Shown here: positions 1 through 12,100 of the stretch, one piece after another
How the letters are laid out: the number at the start of each line of letters is the position of its first letter
Position numbering within the stretch: position 1 is the stretch's first letter
NCBI GenBank assembly: GCA_020650975.1
Contig: JAIPMN010000475.1
Coordinates: 1 to 64,000, forward strand
Direction of reading: 5' to 3'
Source: Apostichopus californicus
Lineage: Eukaryota > Echinodermata > Holothuroidea > Aspidochirotida > Stichopodidae
Length of the DNA: 64,000 bases
The notes under the pieces: generated by a model
Database searches by the model: none
Told to the model about the DNA's origin: nothing
Seen by the model: the letters and a program-made list of their open reading frames with translations, nothing else
Position numbers and translations under genes: made by a program

Positions 1-2065
1 CCCCCCCCCCACCCCTCAAACTACCAAAAAACCCACAACAGATTCCAGTTGCTCAAAGCAACATTCCACCCACCCTAACTCTCTCACTTAGGGATTGCAA
101 ATGGCAAAATTTATCCCCTAAATTTATCCCTATTGATGGAATCCCATAGAAAGAACTGTTAAAAACCATAGCACAATGACAATAGTATAAAGTGAAAGTT
201 TAATGAGTTAGTTTCGCTATGCGTTTATGACTTTGTCCAAGTTTCCAAACCATTTGATGCAAAGCGCTTTGATTTTAACTAATTTTGATAAGTAATGTTT
301 TTTGCCATCTTTCTGTTAACATTTTTGACACAAATCGATTCTAGCGACAGAGCGTGCTTTTGACAGCAAGCAATTGGCAGTAATTCTCAGTAACTAATCG
401 TATCTTCTCTGATCCATACAATAAAAAATGACATGCAACACAAAACCAATGGCACAAAACATCACATGCTCATTCTATTTCTGTCAGAACATAAATTCAA
501 TGATAATTAAAAATAAAAAAAATGGAAGCCAGTGTTCATAATTTTTTAATGAGGAAATCTCAAAAGTGCTAAATGGTAAAATCGTTACTTCCAGACGGCG
601 AATTTCCGTTTTATTTGCGTAATGGGATTCTGAATACAATTTGATCATCCTTTATTGGATCTTACAAAACTCTTACTTGTCCCATTCCCAGAATCTTTGC
701 TATAATTGTTGCTACAAGTTTATTGGTTACCAGTAGAAGTCAACAGGATATTCCACAGGAGAAGCTTGTCTCGCACAAGCATTTAAACAACTTTAAAAAC
801 GAAAAAGAATAAAGAAGAATATTTATCCCCGCTGAGCGTGCTCTGCCCGTCCTGTATCCCCCCAGAAGTGATAAACTTTTTCTCAGTTGCTCTGTGATAT
901 ACAGTAGGGCATTGGCAACGAGACTCTTCGCAGCAGTTCGTTTCTTTGCCGGGGTTACGATGGAAATTTGAGACCTCGTCCTCTAATGAAAACGTTAGCT
1001 GCACGTAACACGCGTTTTCATCTACACGGGCTTTAACAATTGATTTTATGACCCTCGCTGGAGTTTGTGTCATCTTGAAAAATCTGATTAGTTTCTGAGA
1101 ATGATTGCAAACCTTGTTGGGGAAAAAAACTGACTTTCCTCTTTCCTTGATATCGAACTGATACATATTAAATGTCACAAAGTGATGGATGTATCCTGAA
1201 ACATTAGTACAATGTGATACTGCACTCTCGAGAAACAGTGCTGGGAGCTATGTGGATGGAAAATGGTTATCGCCAAACTGAAGTGTTGGGAATGGTGTCG
1301 GATAGCAGCAATTTGGTTAAATTTTTCTGATTTTCTCTTTGTGAGCCTAGAGATGTCCCAAAAACCTGAAGGACGACACATTGAGCATCGGTGAAATCTA
1401 ACACAGTCGTTGCCATATCGGTGAACTTGAAAAATACCTTTAAAATTACGATATTTTGCTTCCGAGAAGGAGTTCATGTTGCAGGCAACCCGTCAGATAT
1501 CTCAAGTGTTATAAAACCTTTTACAGCGAAATTGCATTTTATTTATTTTTTTCTGGTCGCAGTTGTGACAAAGTGAGGGCGCTAGACTGCACACACTCGA
1601 TAGGCTGTTATATTGATGACACATATCAATTTCAGCATATTGGCAGAAAAGTAATTTAAAACCATTCAGAATTTTTTTTTTTTTCCCGCTGGAATTACAC
1701 AAGGAAAAAAAAATTAGTAGTAAAACAATATAATCATGTACAGAAACTTTGCCACGTTTTTGACATCACCACCGAGTCAAATCTTTCAGTGTAGGGTTAA
1801 ATTTTACTGGCAAACTTTTTTATATGGAACAAGATGTTATCTATATAAAATATTCTTCGTGTCACTAATGTTAATTTTTTCTTACCTTTTCGTGAAACTT
1901 TAGTGACATAAGCAATTTGACCCCACAGATTATTAAAAAACCAAAGGGATCACATTACCCCAGTTTAAGCTTTCATCCCTCTCTACTCCTGCCCCTCCTT
2001 TCTCTTGCCAGCATCCCCGCCTCTTGTCTCAATCACAAATCTGTCAGGTGTAATTGTTGGCCATG

Positions 2066-2231
2066 AATGACTTATATCTTGCATGCCATGCTTCAAAGCT
2101 TTTGTACTGACAGTATGAGCAGACTGAGTATGACTTAGTACTGATTCCTTATCCAATAGATCAAAGTTAGGAACTATTCATACTGTCAGTACAAATGCTT
2201 TGAAGCATGGCATGGAAGATATAAAGTCATT
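2066..2231. repeat. long inverted repeat (hairpin)
   Basis: Arms 2066-2118 and 2178-2231 are reverse complements with only a few differences (about 53 bp each), separated by a 59-nt loop. No target-site duplication or transposase is visible. It could be a foldback transposon remnant or a structured RNA. Confidence 0.8.
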
Positions 2232-2914
2232 CTCATTACTGGCTGTATCTTCTTCAGGCTGTCTGAATATTCAATATAAACCAGCCTAGTCCATTCATTT
2301 TCTCAAGGCCAGTAATGCAAAATAGAAAATATTGAATCTGTTTATAAACTTTGTGGTACTGTTTATCATTTAAGTACTCTGCTGTTCATGAAGTGAGGTC
2401 TCATATATATACTTTAAATATAGTTTTGCAGAAACTGTTTGCATAGTGTACATACTAGAGAGTGTGGCATAACACATGTTCATGCATAGTTTCTTTTTGA
2501 GAGAGAATACTGTATATCAATTTATGTTTTATAGGAAAAATATCATATTCAACTACAGTTCTGGAAAAAAATATGCATTTTTATCCACATGTAGCTTTAT
2601 ATACCCTACCCTAGCCTAACCTACCCCCCTTCCCTCCCTCCTCACCTGCCTGACTACCAAACACTTAATTGGCACCCATTTGGGACTTTCCAAACAACTG
2701 TTCAGTTTCAGTAATTTTCTATTAAAAATTTCAAACAATATATAAATAGGAAGCTTAGGAGTAACATGAAATTAATGAAATTTTTTTTTTTAAGAAGTGA
2801 TGTCATAGTTGTAAAAGCAAATTGTAATAATCATCAAATAAGCAGTCACCGTGGGTACATAGCTATCCCATTTTGAAACAGGCACACATCATAGTCTATT
2901 AGTTTTTCCCAGAG

Positions 2915-2941
2915 ATGGTACAAATGTTGCATTTGTACCAT
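2915..2941. repeat. 12-bp perfect palindrome with 3-nt loop
   Basis: ATGGTACAAATG and CATTTGTACCAT flank TTG. It lies 70 nt before exon A. Confidence 0.9.
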
Positions 2942-3011
2942 TTCTTATTCTAATAATTAAATGACTTCTTTAATTGCTAATCGTTATATATTTGTTTTGG
3001 TGATCTTGCAG

Positions 3012-3145
3012 GGAGACTTGAAGGCTTTCCTACAGAGGAACAAAGATAAAACTCAAAGCTTTGCTCAGGACGATGTCCAACTCAAGATGGCCACCGATGT
3101 TGTCTCTGGGTTATTGTGGCTTCACCAGAAGGACTTTGTTCACAT
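3012..3145 (+). CDS. kinase exon A: LMTK-like helices D-E
   Basis: The acceptor cttgcag precedes GGA GAC TTG (GDLKAFLQ), and the donor cacat|gtaagt leaves phase 2. The translation runs GDLK...[19 protein letters not shown], equivalent to LMTK GDLKGYL...GVLHLHRNNFVH. It covers helix D, helix E and the start of the catalytic loop. It is the first exon of this gene seen in the window; exons for the glycine-rich loop and the lysine should lie before position 1, because I find nothing like them in 1-3011. Confidence 0.85.
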
Positions 3146-6100
3146 GTAAGTCAATTGTACAGTATGGATGTACTTTCTATATGTACCTTATAGTAAGTAT
3201 ATATGATGTACTTTATATGAAGTAGCGTAACCAGCATTTCCATATAGGGACTGACTTTGGAGACCAGGTTGGAATGGCTACTAGTACATGTGGGGGGTGG
3301 GGAGGGGAGGGGAGCACCCCATAGCTCATCTCTCCACTCACCACAATCCCCTCCCCCAAAATCTCAACAGAGCTATTCCATTTTCCCTTAACAGGATTAC
3401 ATCAGATATAATTGCTATGTTATTTATGCATTAATACTTGACTGTCAGTTACAGTACCTCCATGAGCTGATAATTCCTTTTCAAGGAACTTATTCACTCA
3501 CATCCCCCCCCCCCCTCCCTCCTAGCCTCCTCTAAATGCTATGCCTGTCGGAGCATGGACAGGTACATACGGCAGGCCAAGAGTTTTCGAGATTGAAAAT
3601 TTAGAGAGGTACGTTCATTGTTAATTCCCGCTGAATGTGTTAGTCATCATTTATACCTGGTGTCTCTTTCCATACATTTTGTCATGTGACCTCTATAGAC
3701 TCAAAGCAACCAGAGAGGAGAACATTTCTCTGTTTGCATTCTAATATGTTGTTTGGAAAATCCTTTCTAAGTTTTGATAAGTTTTTAGCATTTTTCAGCA
3801 GCTGGATCAATCACAAGTGTGCTGATTGGACCTGTCAGATATGTCTTGGTCAAGTTCCATTAGTATGTATTTGTTGAGCGGGAGGAGTTTGAAAGACCTT
3901 CCAACATTTTAAATCCCAGATGGGCATTGAAATATTCATACTCACTGACAATGTGAATTAACTCGCGTCAAAATCGATTTCAATTTAAGACTATGCAAAC
4001 CTGTTTCTGTTACTAAGAACCCATTGGATGGCTAGGTTGCTATGGCAACTGTCGCAGGATATTCTAGATCAAGAATTCTCCTCTGCCCCAATCAGCAGCT
4101 TAATTAGTGTCCGATGGTCCTTTCTATCTATCAGTAAATTAAGACATAAAAGGTTATTAGAACATATTTTTAAATTTAATATTGTTTGAAAAAGGATGTT
4201 ATCACAAACAAGAAGAAATCAATTTTGAAGTTAGAATATCCGGTTTCTGCATGATTCATTGTCATATTTAAAAAAAACATGAGTATTTGTGTACATACTA
4301 TATCATTAGTTCTCTAATTATTAAAAGTTTTCTTTAAAATCATTTATAATAAAAATATGACTCTGCGAAATATGACGTCCACAATGTATCAAATATGTTC
4401 CTGTCATTACTCAAAGAGTTTGTTCAAAATCTGAAAATGTTTGTCATGAAATGTCATAATAGTACTGCATAGACATCCTGAAACTTTGCTTTATGGCATT
4501 CAAACATAAATCCAGAGGTATGTAAATATACAATTTTCTGTTATTTTTGCTCTTTTTTTGTCTTCTTCGCCTCCATAAATCTCAACATGATTTGTGGAAC
4601 CGTGTATGTTTACGAGAACATCATTCTGTTTCTCAAAAAATGTTCTGGCAGTCTTATCCAGGGATTGAAACAGGACATTTAAAAGGAGGGGTGTGGCACT
4701 GGGGTTGTTAAATTCCAAATTGTTGGTGTCTGGGGGTCCTCTTACAGAAATAAATTCAAATTTTAGATATGAAATGGGACATAATTTGAGGCATACTTTG
4801 GCTTATCAATAAAAAATGTAATTGGGTATACATGTAAAGTTGTGCAGATGGGGTAGATTTCATTCCTTTTGTGTGGTTGTACCGGTGGGGGTGGGGGGGG
4901 GGTATGCATCCCAACTCACCCCTGGATCTGTGTCCATATCCAGGTACATCTGAACATTACTTGTCTTGGTTAGAATGAAATAAATTAACAACAAAACATA
5001 GAAAACAGTTGTAATGCTCTTTTATTTCTTATTCTAAAAATATGTAGTTGCTTTGGCCATTTTCTTTTTTCTTCTTTCACCATTTTTGTCCAAAGCATTT
5101 GGGTCTGCATGGAATTATTTAAACCATCTTGTTGAAAAAGAATCATTTGTAGGGTCAGTTTTTTTTCCGAATCTGAAGAGAATTTTGCATTTAGTCAATA
5201 TACTTAGACATCTTTGAGAAGGTTGTGGTTAATGTTTGTCTGGTATTTATTATTTCTGCTAAGTACTGTAGAAATCAACCGCAAAATCCTATTTTAATAT
5301 ATATCCCGCTGCTAGATTTCTTATTAATTAGAGCATATATGCTAATATGAACAGTTTATTGATTAGCAACATCCTCAGATTTTTTTGATATTCATCATCC
5401 AAGTAATAATGATAATAATAATAATAAGTTCAATATCATTGCAACCGCAACATTTCATTCTTGTTTTCCCATACTGCTCTGTTGAAATTATTCATCGTCT
5501 TGAATATCAAGGTGTGAAGAGAGTACATTTTTTATCAAGACGTCCGAAATTACCTTTCAGAGATTGATGTTCAGCATGTAAATATTTATGGAGCTACTAA
5601 TCCGACGGGACCAACTTATTTTCCGTTCTCAAATCTTTGGACATCATGGTGATTACTTAACGCTTGTCTGAATGTTCCCGCACAATGCTATAAAAAAATC
5701 AAAAGAGGAATAAAATTGAGAATCTTGAGGGATGAACATTGGTAACCTTTTGAATATGTCACGGACATATTGCGGTGGACATAAACTTGAGGGAATGATG
5801 GATGACTCCTGCATTGTTTCGGGAAGCGAAATCATTCATCTTCTAAAAGAGAGACCTTTCCGATACAGGATGCACCCGATCGTGTCCTCTTGATCCGTTT
5901 GGATGCCCAAAACATTTTGGTATTTTAATGATGCCGATAGATTTATCGCCAGAGACATTTTCCGTCCCCTCCAGTCAGACGATTGAAGGATGGGTCGGAA
6001 TACCTACGTCTTTGTGTCAAAATTAATGAGAGTAGGCTCGAAGCGTCCTGTCCCACCTCGGTAAAACATTCCACCGTCGATACATTCGCGTTTGTCTCGT

Positions 6101-9100
6101 TCAATTTAGCGTTCGTCTGATTTCACGTTCTATTATTAAACAAAGGCATGCTTGGTTCTGTCGAGGCGAGCTTCTCTAAATGTTAGTATCACATCGGGTA
6201 GTGTGTACTGCAGTAGCAGTAGGCGACTAGCAACCTTTCTGCTAACGACCAAGTAATCTCATTCGTTTGTTTTGCAAATTTGCGATGTCAGACAAAATTG
6301 ATGAATCGGAAGCAGCTGGTGTGACCCTTAAAGCTACATTTTTAATTCCAGACAGGAGGAGAATTCAAAAAAAGAAGGAAATTGAAAACATTTCCCTTTA
6401 AGGTAAAAACCTGACATGATATAATAGTCCAGAACATACTTCACAGCAAGCACATTAGTCTTGTGATTTGTGACAAAATTAAAAGCATCTCTCTTTATAT
6501 ATCTGTTTTCCAAACTTTTTTCCAAACTTTACCAATTAGTAATAGTCAAAATAAGATTGCAAGTGATCTGACCAACAGAAGCTTTTTTGGATTTTGATTT
6601 GATGAGAGTTTAGCAAGTAAATATAATCACGCAAACCTAGAGATTTGACAATTTGACGAGAATTCAGGAAGTAAATATGATCCTCGTTCTTTTGGGTCTC
6701 AACATTATGTACACTTTGTACAGTGTAAAAACTCATGTAAATTAACTCAAACTTAAAAAGAACAAGTTAAATTTTGACCTGTGAATGAAATATTTGAAAT
6801 GAAAAGTTACATGTGACTGGTAAAGGTAACCATTAAATTGTTATGAGGCTTTCATCCAAACTTTCAAAAGAGAAAAAATTTAAGAAAAAATGCAGTTTTA
6901 TATGTTATCCAAGTTATGAATGTAAATGTAGTCAGTGGTTTATGAGATTTTGTCCAACCAGCCAACATTGTCATTTTTTTTTTAAATGATGCAATTTTTT
7001 TTCAAACTACAAATGGAGAGAAGTTCAAGTATCTTTAATCCCACCAAGCTAATCAATATGGTACTGTCTTTTTTAGTCCACACATGCTGTAAAAGGATTT
7101 TTTTACTATGTTTCATCGCTGTATTGTTGCTTTCAAGTCAGTGCCCTATGCTTTGAAATGTCGAAATTATTCAAAGCCTGATATAATTAAACATACTGTA
7201 ACTACAGATTATGTAGATAGTGTATTACTGTATGCTTACGGTATCGTAGTTCATTTTTTTAATTTTTATTATAAAATGGATTTGGTATTTACTGTATTTT
7301 GCTAAAACAAAATTTCAATACTAACATTTGATAAAACTCCAATCCTGCACGTATCGATGCCATTTATTAGCCTTTCCATTAATAGAAAAGTGTCATTTTC
7401 AACACCTGAGGAATGTTTTGAAATTTCTCATTTGCTGGTGAATGTCCCTGAGAACATTCAAGCTCAAAGGGAATTATTTAATATATTATTAATATTTGCT
7501 AATTAGTATTCATGTCGTAGGGGAAAAAGAGAAAGAAACTCTAGCAAGGATATATTAGTGTGTTCAATATCCATATCTGAATAATTCTCAGCAGGTTTGA
7601 TAAAATCGTTCAAAGAAAGCGTGACCTTTATTTCCCCTTAAACTTACGTTCATCTCTCTTTCCTGAATGAGTTCAATTATGAAAGTGATTACCAGAATAA
7701 GAGCCATGATTAGTTTCATTGGACTGTGTAGTAACAGTGAACAACTTCCATAGAGATTTTTTAGGGGGGGGGGGTGGGTGGGGGGTTTCCTTACTTTTTT
7801 GGTTTTCGGATTTCCTCATAATGAAAGATTTATGAGGTTCTAGCATGAGGTTTTAGTTTTTTCTTTTGTATAATTTTATGCAAATCGTCTGTCAGTCTGA
7901 TATAGTCAAAGGTGTCTCTGTCATGGCTGGCCCTTAGATTGTGAGTAATTATAAGAGAGATTTCCTCGGGGCAGGAAGTTGCTCAAAAAGGAAGTGTCAT
8001 GACTTGATGATGAGAATCATTGTGATGGAAAGGAAAGCTGATTGCTTTTAAATATCTTATTCCTTGGAAAGATACTTTTGTCATTTCCATTATCTCTTTT
8101 CTAAAGGTTCCTCATTTTGTAACGATTTATTACGGAGAAGTCTGTCAGCGAATCAGTTTACGATCACGAATCAGTTTAAAATCGTAGTAAAATCATTCAC
8201 TGACATGAAATTTAAAACGAGTGCGCGACAAATTGAGAAGTTATAAAAGAATTTGACAAAATTTTGTCATTTAGTTTAAAGTTGCAATATTGGAATAATT
8301 TTTTTTTTAAGGGTCCTTAAAGAAATAATGTCAGAAATAAACCAGAATATTGCTTACTTTTAACCACAAGATCACTTTGTACTGGTTTAAATTTGGTGGG
8401 GTTGAGGGGGAGGGGGGGAGAGGGGAGGGGAAGGGGGTGCATTCAAAAGTGTATTCTTCCCTTGACTTTTTAATCTGGTGAACAAATGTCTGGTGTGGTG
8501 TGGTGTTGTGTATTTTGGGAGCAATGTTACAGTAAACTTATAAAAGTGATTCAGTTGGACAAAGTTTTTCATCTTTGCCTTGGAAACATAATTTGAGAGA
8601 GCATTGATAATTGTTTCATTCCATTTTATGTCTTTCAATTGAATACCAAAAAATATCCTCCTTTAATGTGAACAGTATCGGCTTCACATGTTAGCTGCAG
8701 TAATGCTAAAATTTACGAAAGGTTTTCAAAAGTACTGCCTGGGACATTCTGACTCTCCAAGGTACTTTCGTACATTCAGTAAAATAACTGTGAAGGTTTG
8801 GGAGGGGGAGGAGTACGAGGGGAAGGGAGTGTAGGGAAGGGAGTGTAGGGAAGGGAAGTAAAATGTTTGCGGTGTAGACTGTAGTGATTGGTCATTATCT
8901 CACTCTCTAGCATATTCTAGCCCTGTGCTAATTAAACCATTTAACAAGTCTTATTCAGCCCAAGTTTAATGTACAGTAGTTGTTGGCATGTCATTGCTCA
9001 CGATCAGTGGAGAGCAAGGTTGTCTCCGGTAACGCTTCATAAATTCCAGATGAGTCTGTAACTTGCCTTTTGTAATGTTTCTTGGAGAGGTGTGAAAGAT

Positions 9101-12100
9101 AAGGTGTTCAGTTTCTTGCCAGTGTTATAATCTAAATGCAAGTGTAAGAAGATAATGTTAAATTTATAGTCAACACACTTTCTAATAAAAAGAAGAATTA
9201 ACTTAGAAATACACAAGCGGCCTCATAGATGGCAATTAAAACTTAATGGAGAGGTCCACTAGCTTTCAATAAATGTTTTTTTTCCATCCATTTGTAGGGT
9301 GCCCCCTTGTATGTGCTTAAATCTTTAATACGATCATGTTTCATTTACCTTGGTTACTGTTTCATCTTTGACACATTTTGAGGCTCCCAAACAATATCAC
9401 TTTGCTAAGTCCAAGTTCCTTTAGAAGACCACAATTAATTATTTCTTCCTCCACAACTTCTTAACGGGGGTATGCCTCAAATAATCCATTTCAAATGCTG
9501 AGAGAACTTAGGTCTTTTGACGCTCATTTGACTGACATTTCAAATCTTTATTCTTGGCTATTTTCTGTCTCATACATGTGTATATTAGTTTAAATGTACA
9601 TATTAACATAAATCATACAGGTGCAATCTTTCCCACAAAATCTTCTGGAAAGAAAACATCTCAGATTTGTCCATCTATTGCACAAAATGATATGATGATG
9701 GCAACATTCACAAATGACCGTTATCTATGGTTCTTTATTGGTTGTCAGTATTATAGCATGTTAAATATTGGCAGGCACATTCCTGGATGATGTTCTGATT
9801 GTCTTAGGGCCTGAAGCTTCAGATTCTTTACAGATGTTAAGTAGTGTCCATTTAGACAAGCATCTTAATGTGTGCACATTCTTTGGGAAGGGAAAAGGGA
9901 GGGGGGGGGTAAAGTTACACAGCATGAAATTCACAACATACCAACAAATACAAAATTGTTTGTATCTGTTTGCATTATTCGTTGCCTCGCAAAATTCCCA
10001 AATGACCAATTCACACCATATCAACAAATTCAAATTTGTTTGGGTGTGTCGGTTTGTATTTTTATGTGTCTGTTTCGGTGCAGTTACATAGTATGTAGAT
10101 ATCAGCAAACCAAGAGATACAATTTTTTGGATGTATTTGTTGTTAGTTTTTTTATTTATTAATTGATCATCTTGGGATAATGAACCAAAGCTAAACTTCA
10201 ATTCTGAAATTTAACTGTGACCTATTTATCATCTAAATTTTGAACCAAGTTTCAATTACATTTGAATTTTACAGAGATCTGGCTGCACGGAATTGCCAAG
10301 TTTGTGCAGACGATGTCATCAAGATTGGTGATTACGGCACCTCTCTAGAGAAATACCCTGTAAGTAAATATCATTTCTCACTTTATTTATTTATTTATGA
10401 TGAGGGATGGGGATTTTTGTTGGGGATTTCTCAAAAGATATAAATTGAATGTTATTTTTACTTTCTATGATGTGAACCGCCTGCTGGTGTGTGTGTGATG
10501 AGAGAGGGAGGGGGGCTGGAAAGCTTACACCAATGTTATACATATACATATCATCCACCTCCCCCTCCCCCTCCCCCTCCCCCTTACATTTGTATCAACA
10601 TATATACCAGTAACTGCACTGATTAATTGGCAAGATTAAATTTCAAAAAGATCTTCAAAAACATTCCAAATTCTTTGCCATGCCAAAAAAAGTATGTGCA
10701 ATATTTTGACAAATGTGCTGAAACACATAAATTTGAGAGACACAAACTGGTAGTAAAGTCACCAAAAATATGCAAAAGATCTAGTTTCAGATGCATTTTG
10801 CAATAAATCAACATCAATAAACTAGATTGATCCTTTTGTTTTGAGTTATTATCTTCACGTCATATCAGCATTAAACATTTTTGCCGAGAGAGAAATCTTT
10901 CGTATTCGCAAGAGACGGAGAGAGATAGATGGCAAGGAAAATCTCGCTCAAAGGAGGAAGGTTCGATGAACATTCGAATCATGTGACGGCACGACAAACT
11001 CGTAGCTTTTAATGGGATGGCGGAAAGGAAGAGGAATATGCCATGACAAGGAAGATTAAATGTCTGAAATATTATTAAACATTCACCAACGGATTTTCAT
11101 GATTCCAATTCACCGAGGAATGCGCCGAGGAGGTTGCAAATGAGATGAGATGAGATGGCAAGATTTGTCGAGTTAAAGTTGAAGTCGGAAGTTACCAACT
11201 GGAAAATTGCAAAAAAGAAAAATGTATGAAAATTATTTCAAAAGCAACCAACGGATGTTAGCCTTCAGTATTGCAAAATGGATTAAATTTGATGGGTAGA
11301 TTTTGAAAATGTTTTTTTTGGCGGGAAGTTCATTGGTCTTTTCAAGGTCACTATCAGAGTATTGCCTCAGACTTTTAGGGCTTGAAATACTAACTAAAAA
11401 TTTTTCCAAAGTACTTTCCAGATTATCCGACTATCCAAGTTTTTTGCCCCAAGACATTAAGAAATGATCAGTTAGAGGGGGAGGGGAATGCTTTGATAGT
11501 TTTAGTAAAAATGAGCCTTTGTTGAAATTTCAATATGAGTGACCATAATTAAACTTTCTAGCATATTTGCAGGCAGTACCGATAACCTTGCAAATTTCTG
11601 TCTTTAACAACATGCAAGCCGGTCAATGTTTCCTATTACATTGTTTTTGGTTTATGTCATAAAAGCCGGATGCTGTTTGAAGCAGCTATGCAAGCAGCTG
11701 TGAAATGCCTCTCGAATCCTCAACTATTGAATAATTTAAAAGTCAATGTCATGTTTCCCTTTTTATTTCTCCCCCTTACTGACCAACCAACCGTGTCTTT
11801 CCTATTTGCCCCGAAAGAAAGGTACAAGACATTTCAATAAAATATCTGTCTTTAGTCATTTATTTCTTTGTTTCCCAATGTAAAAATGTAGCCTTCGCAA
11901 TAATCATGATGGTGTCATTGTGTCAGTATAGGTATGGGTGTGTAATGCACAGTATCTGTGGGGGCGTGCGTGCGTGTGGGTGTGTGAGTGAAGCCTTGCT
12001 TGTGAACGCAATATCTAAAGAAAGGAAACTTGGATAGATATCACACATTTTTATGTGGATGCCCCATTGATTGCATTCATGAATCAACTGAACTGATGAT

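Larger units (their letters stand above)
1..3011. other. non-coding, upstream or intron of the kinase gene
   Basis: No kinase N-lobe exon or other recognisable coding segment is seen. A 131-codon minus-strand open frame (783-1178) looks like no known protein. A long hairpin lies at 2066-2231 and a 12-bp palindrome with a 3-nt loop at 2915-2941. Position 1 starts in a poly-C run. Confidence 0.5.
3146..10274 (+). other. 7.1-kb kinase-gene intron
   Basis: No exon is seen. It contains G/C homopolymer runs (3497-3520, 4886-4903, 7766-7785, 8396-8438), an X-box-like site at 4036-4049, an unusually complex non-repetitive island near 5560-6310, a G-rich 16-bp tandem repeat at 8797-8860 and a direct repeat at 9927-10043. 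Confidence 0.6.

Noticed and set aside
783-1178. 131-codon open frame on the minus strand
   Set aside because: No domain, no family resemblance, no splice partner, and ordinary codon use for non-coding AT-rich DNA. Length alone is not enough.
9761-10201. 146-codon minus-strand open frame
   Set aside because: It runs over a local direct repeat and a G-run inside the kinase intron and has low-complexity content ([14 protein letters not shown]).
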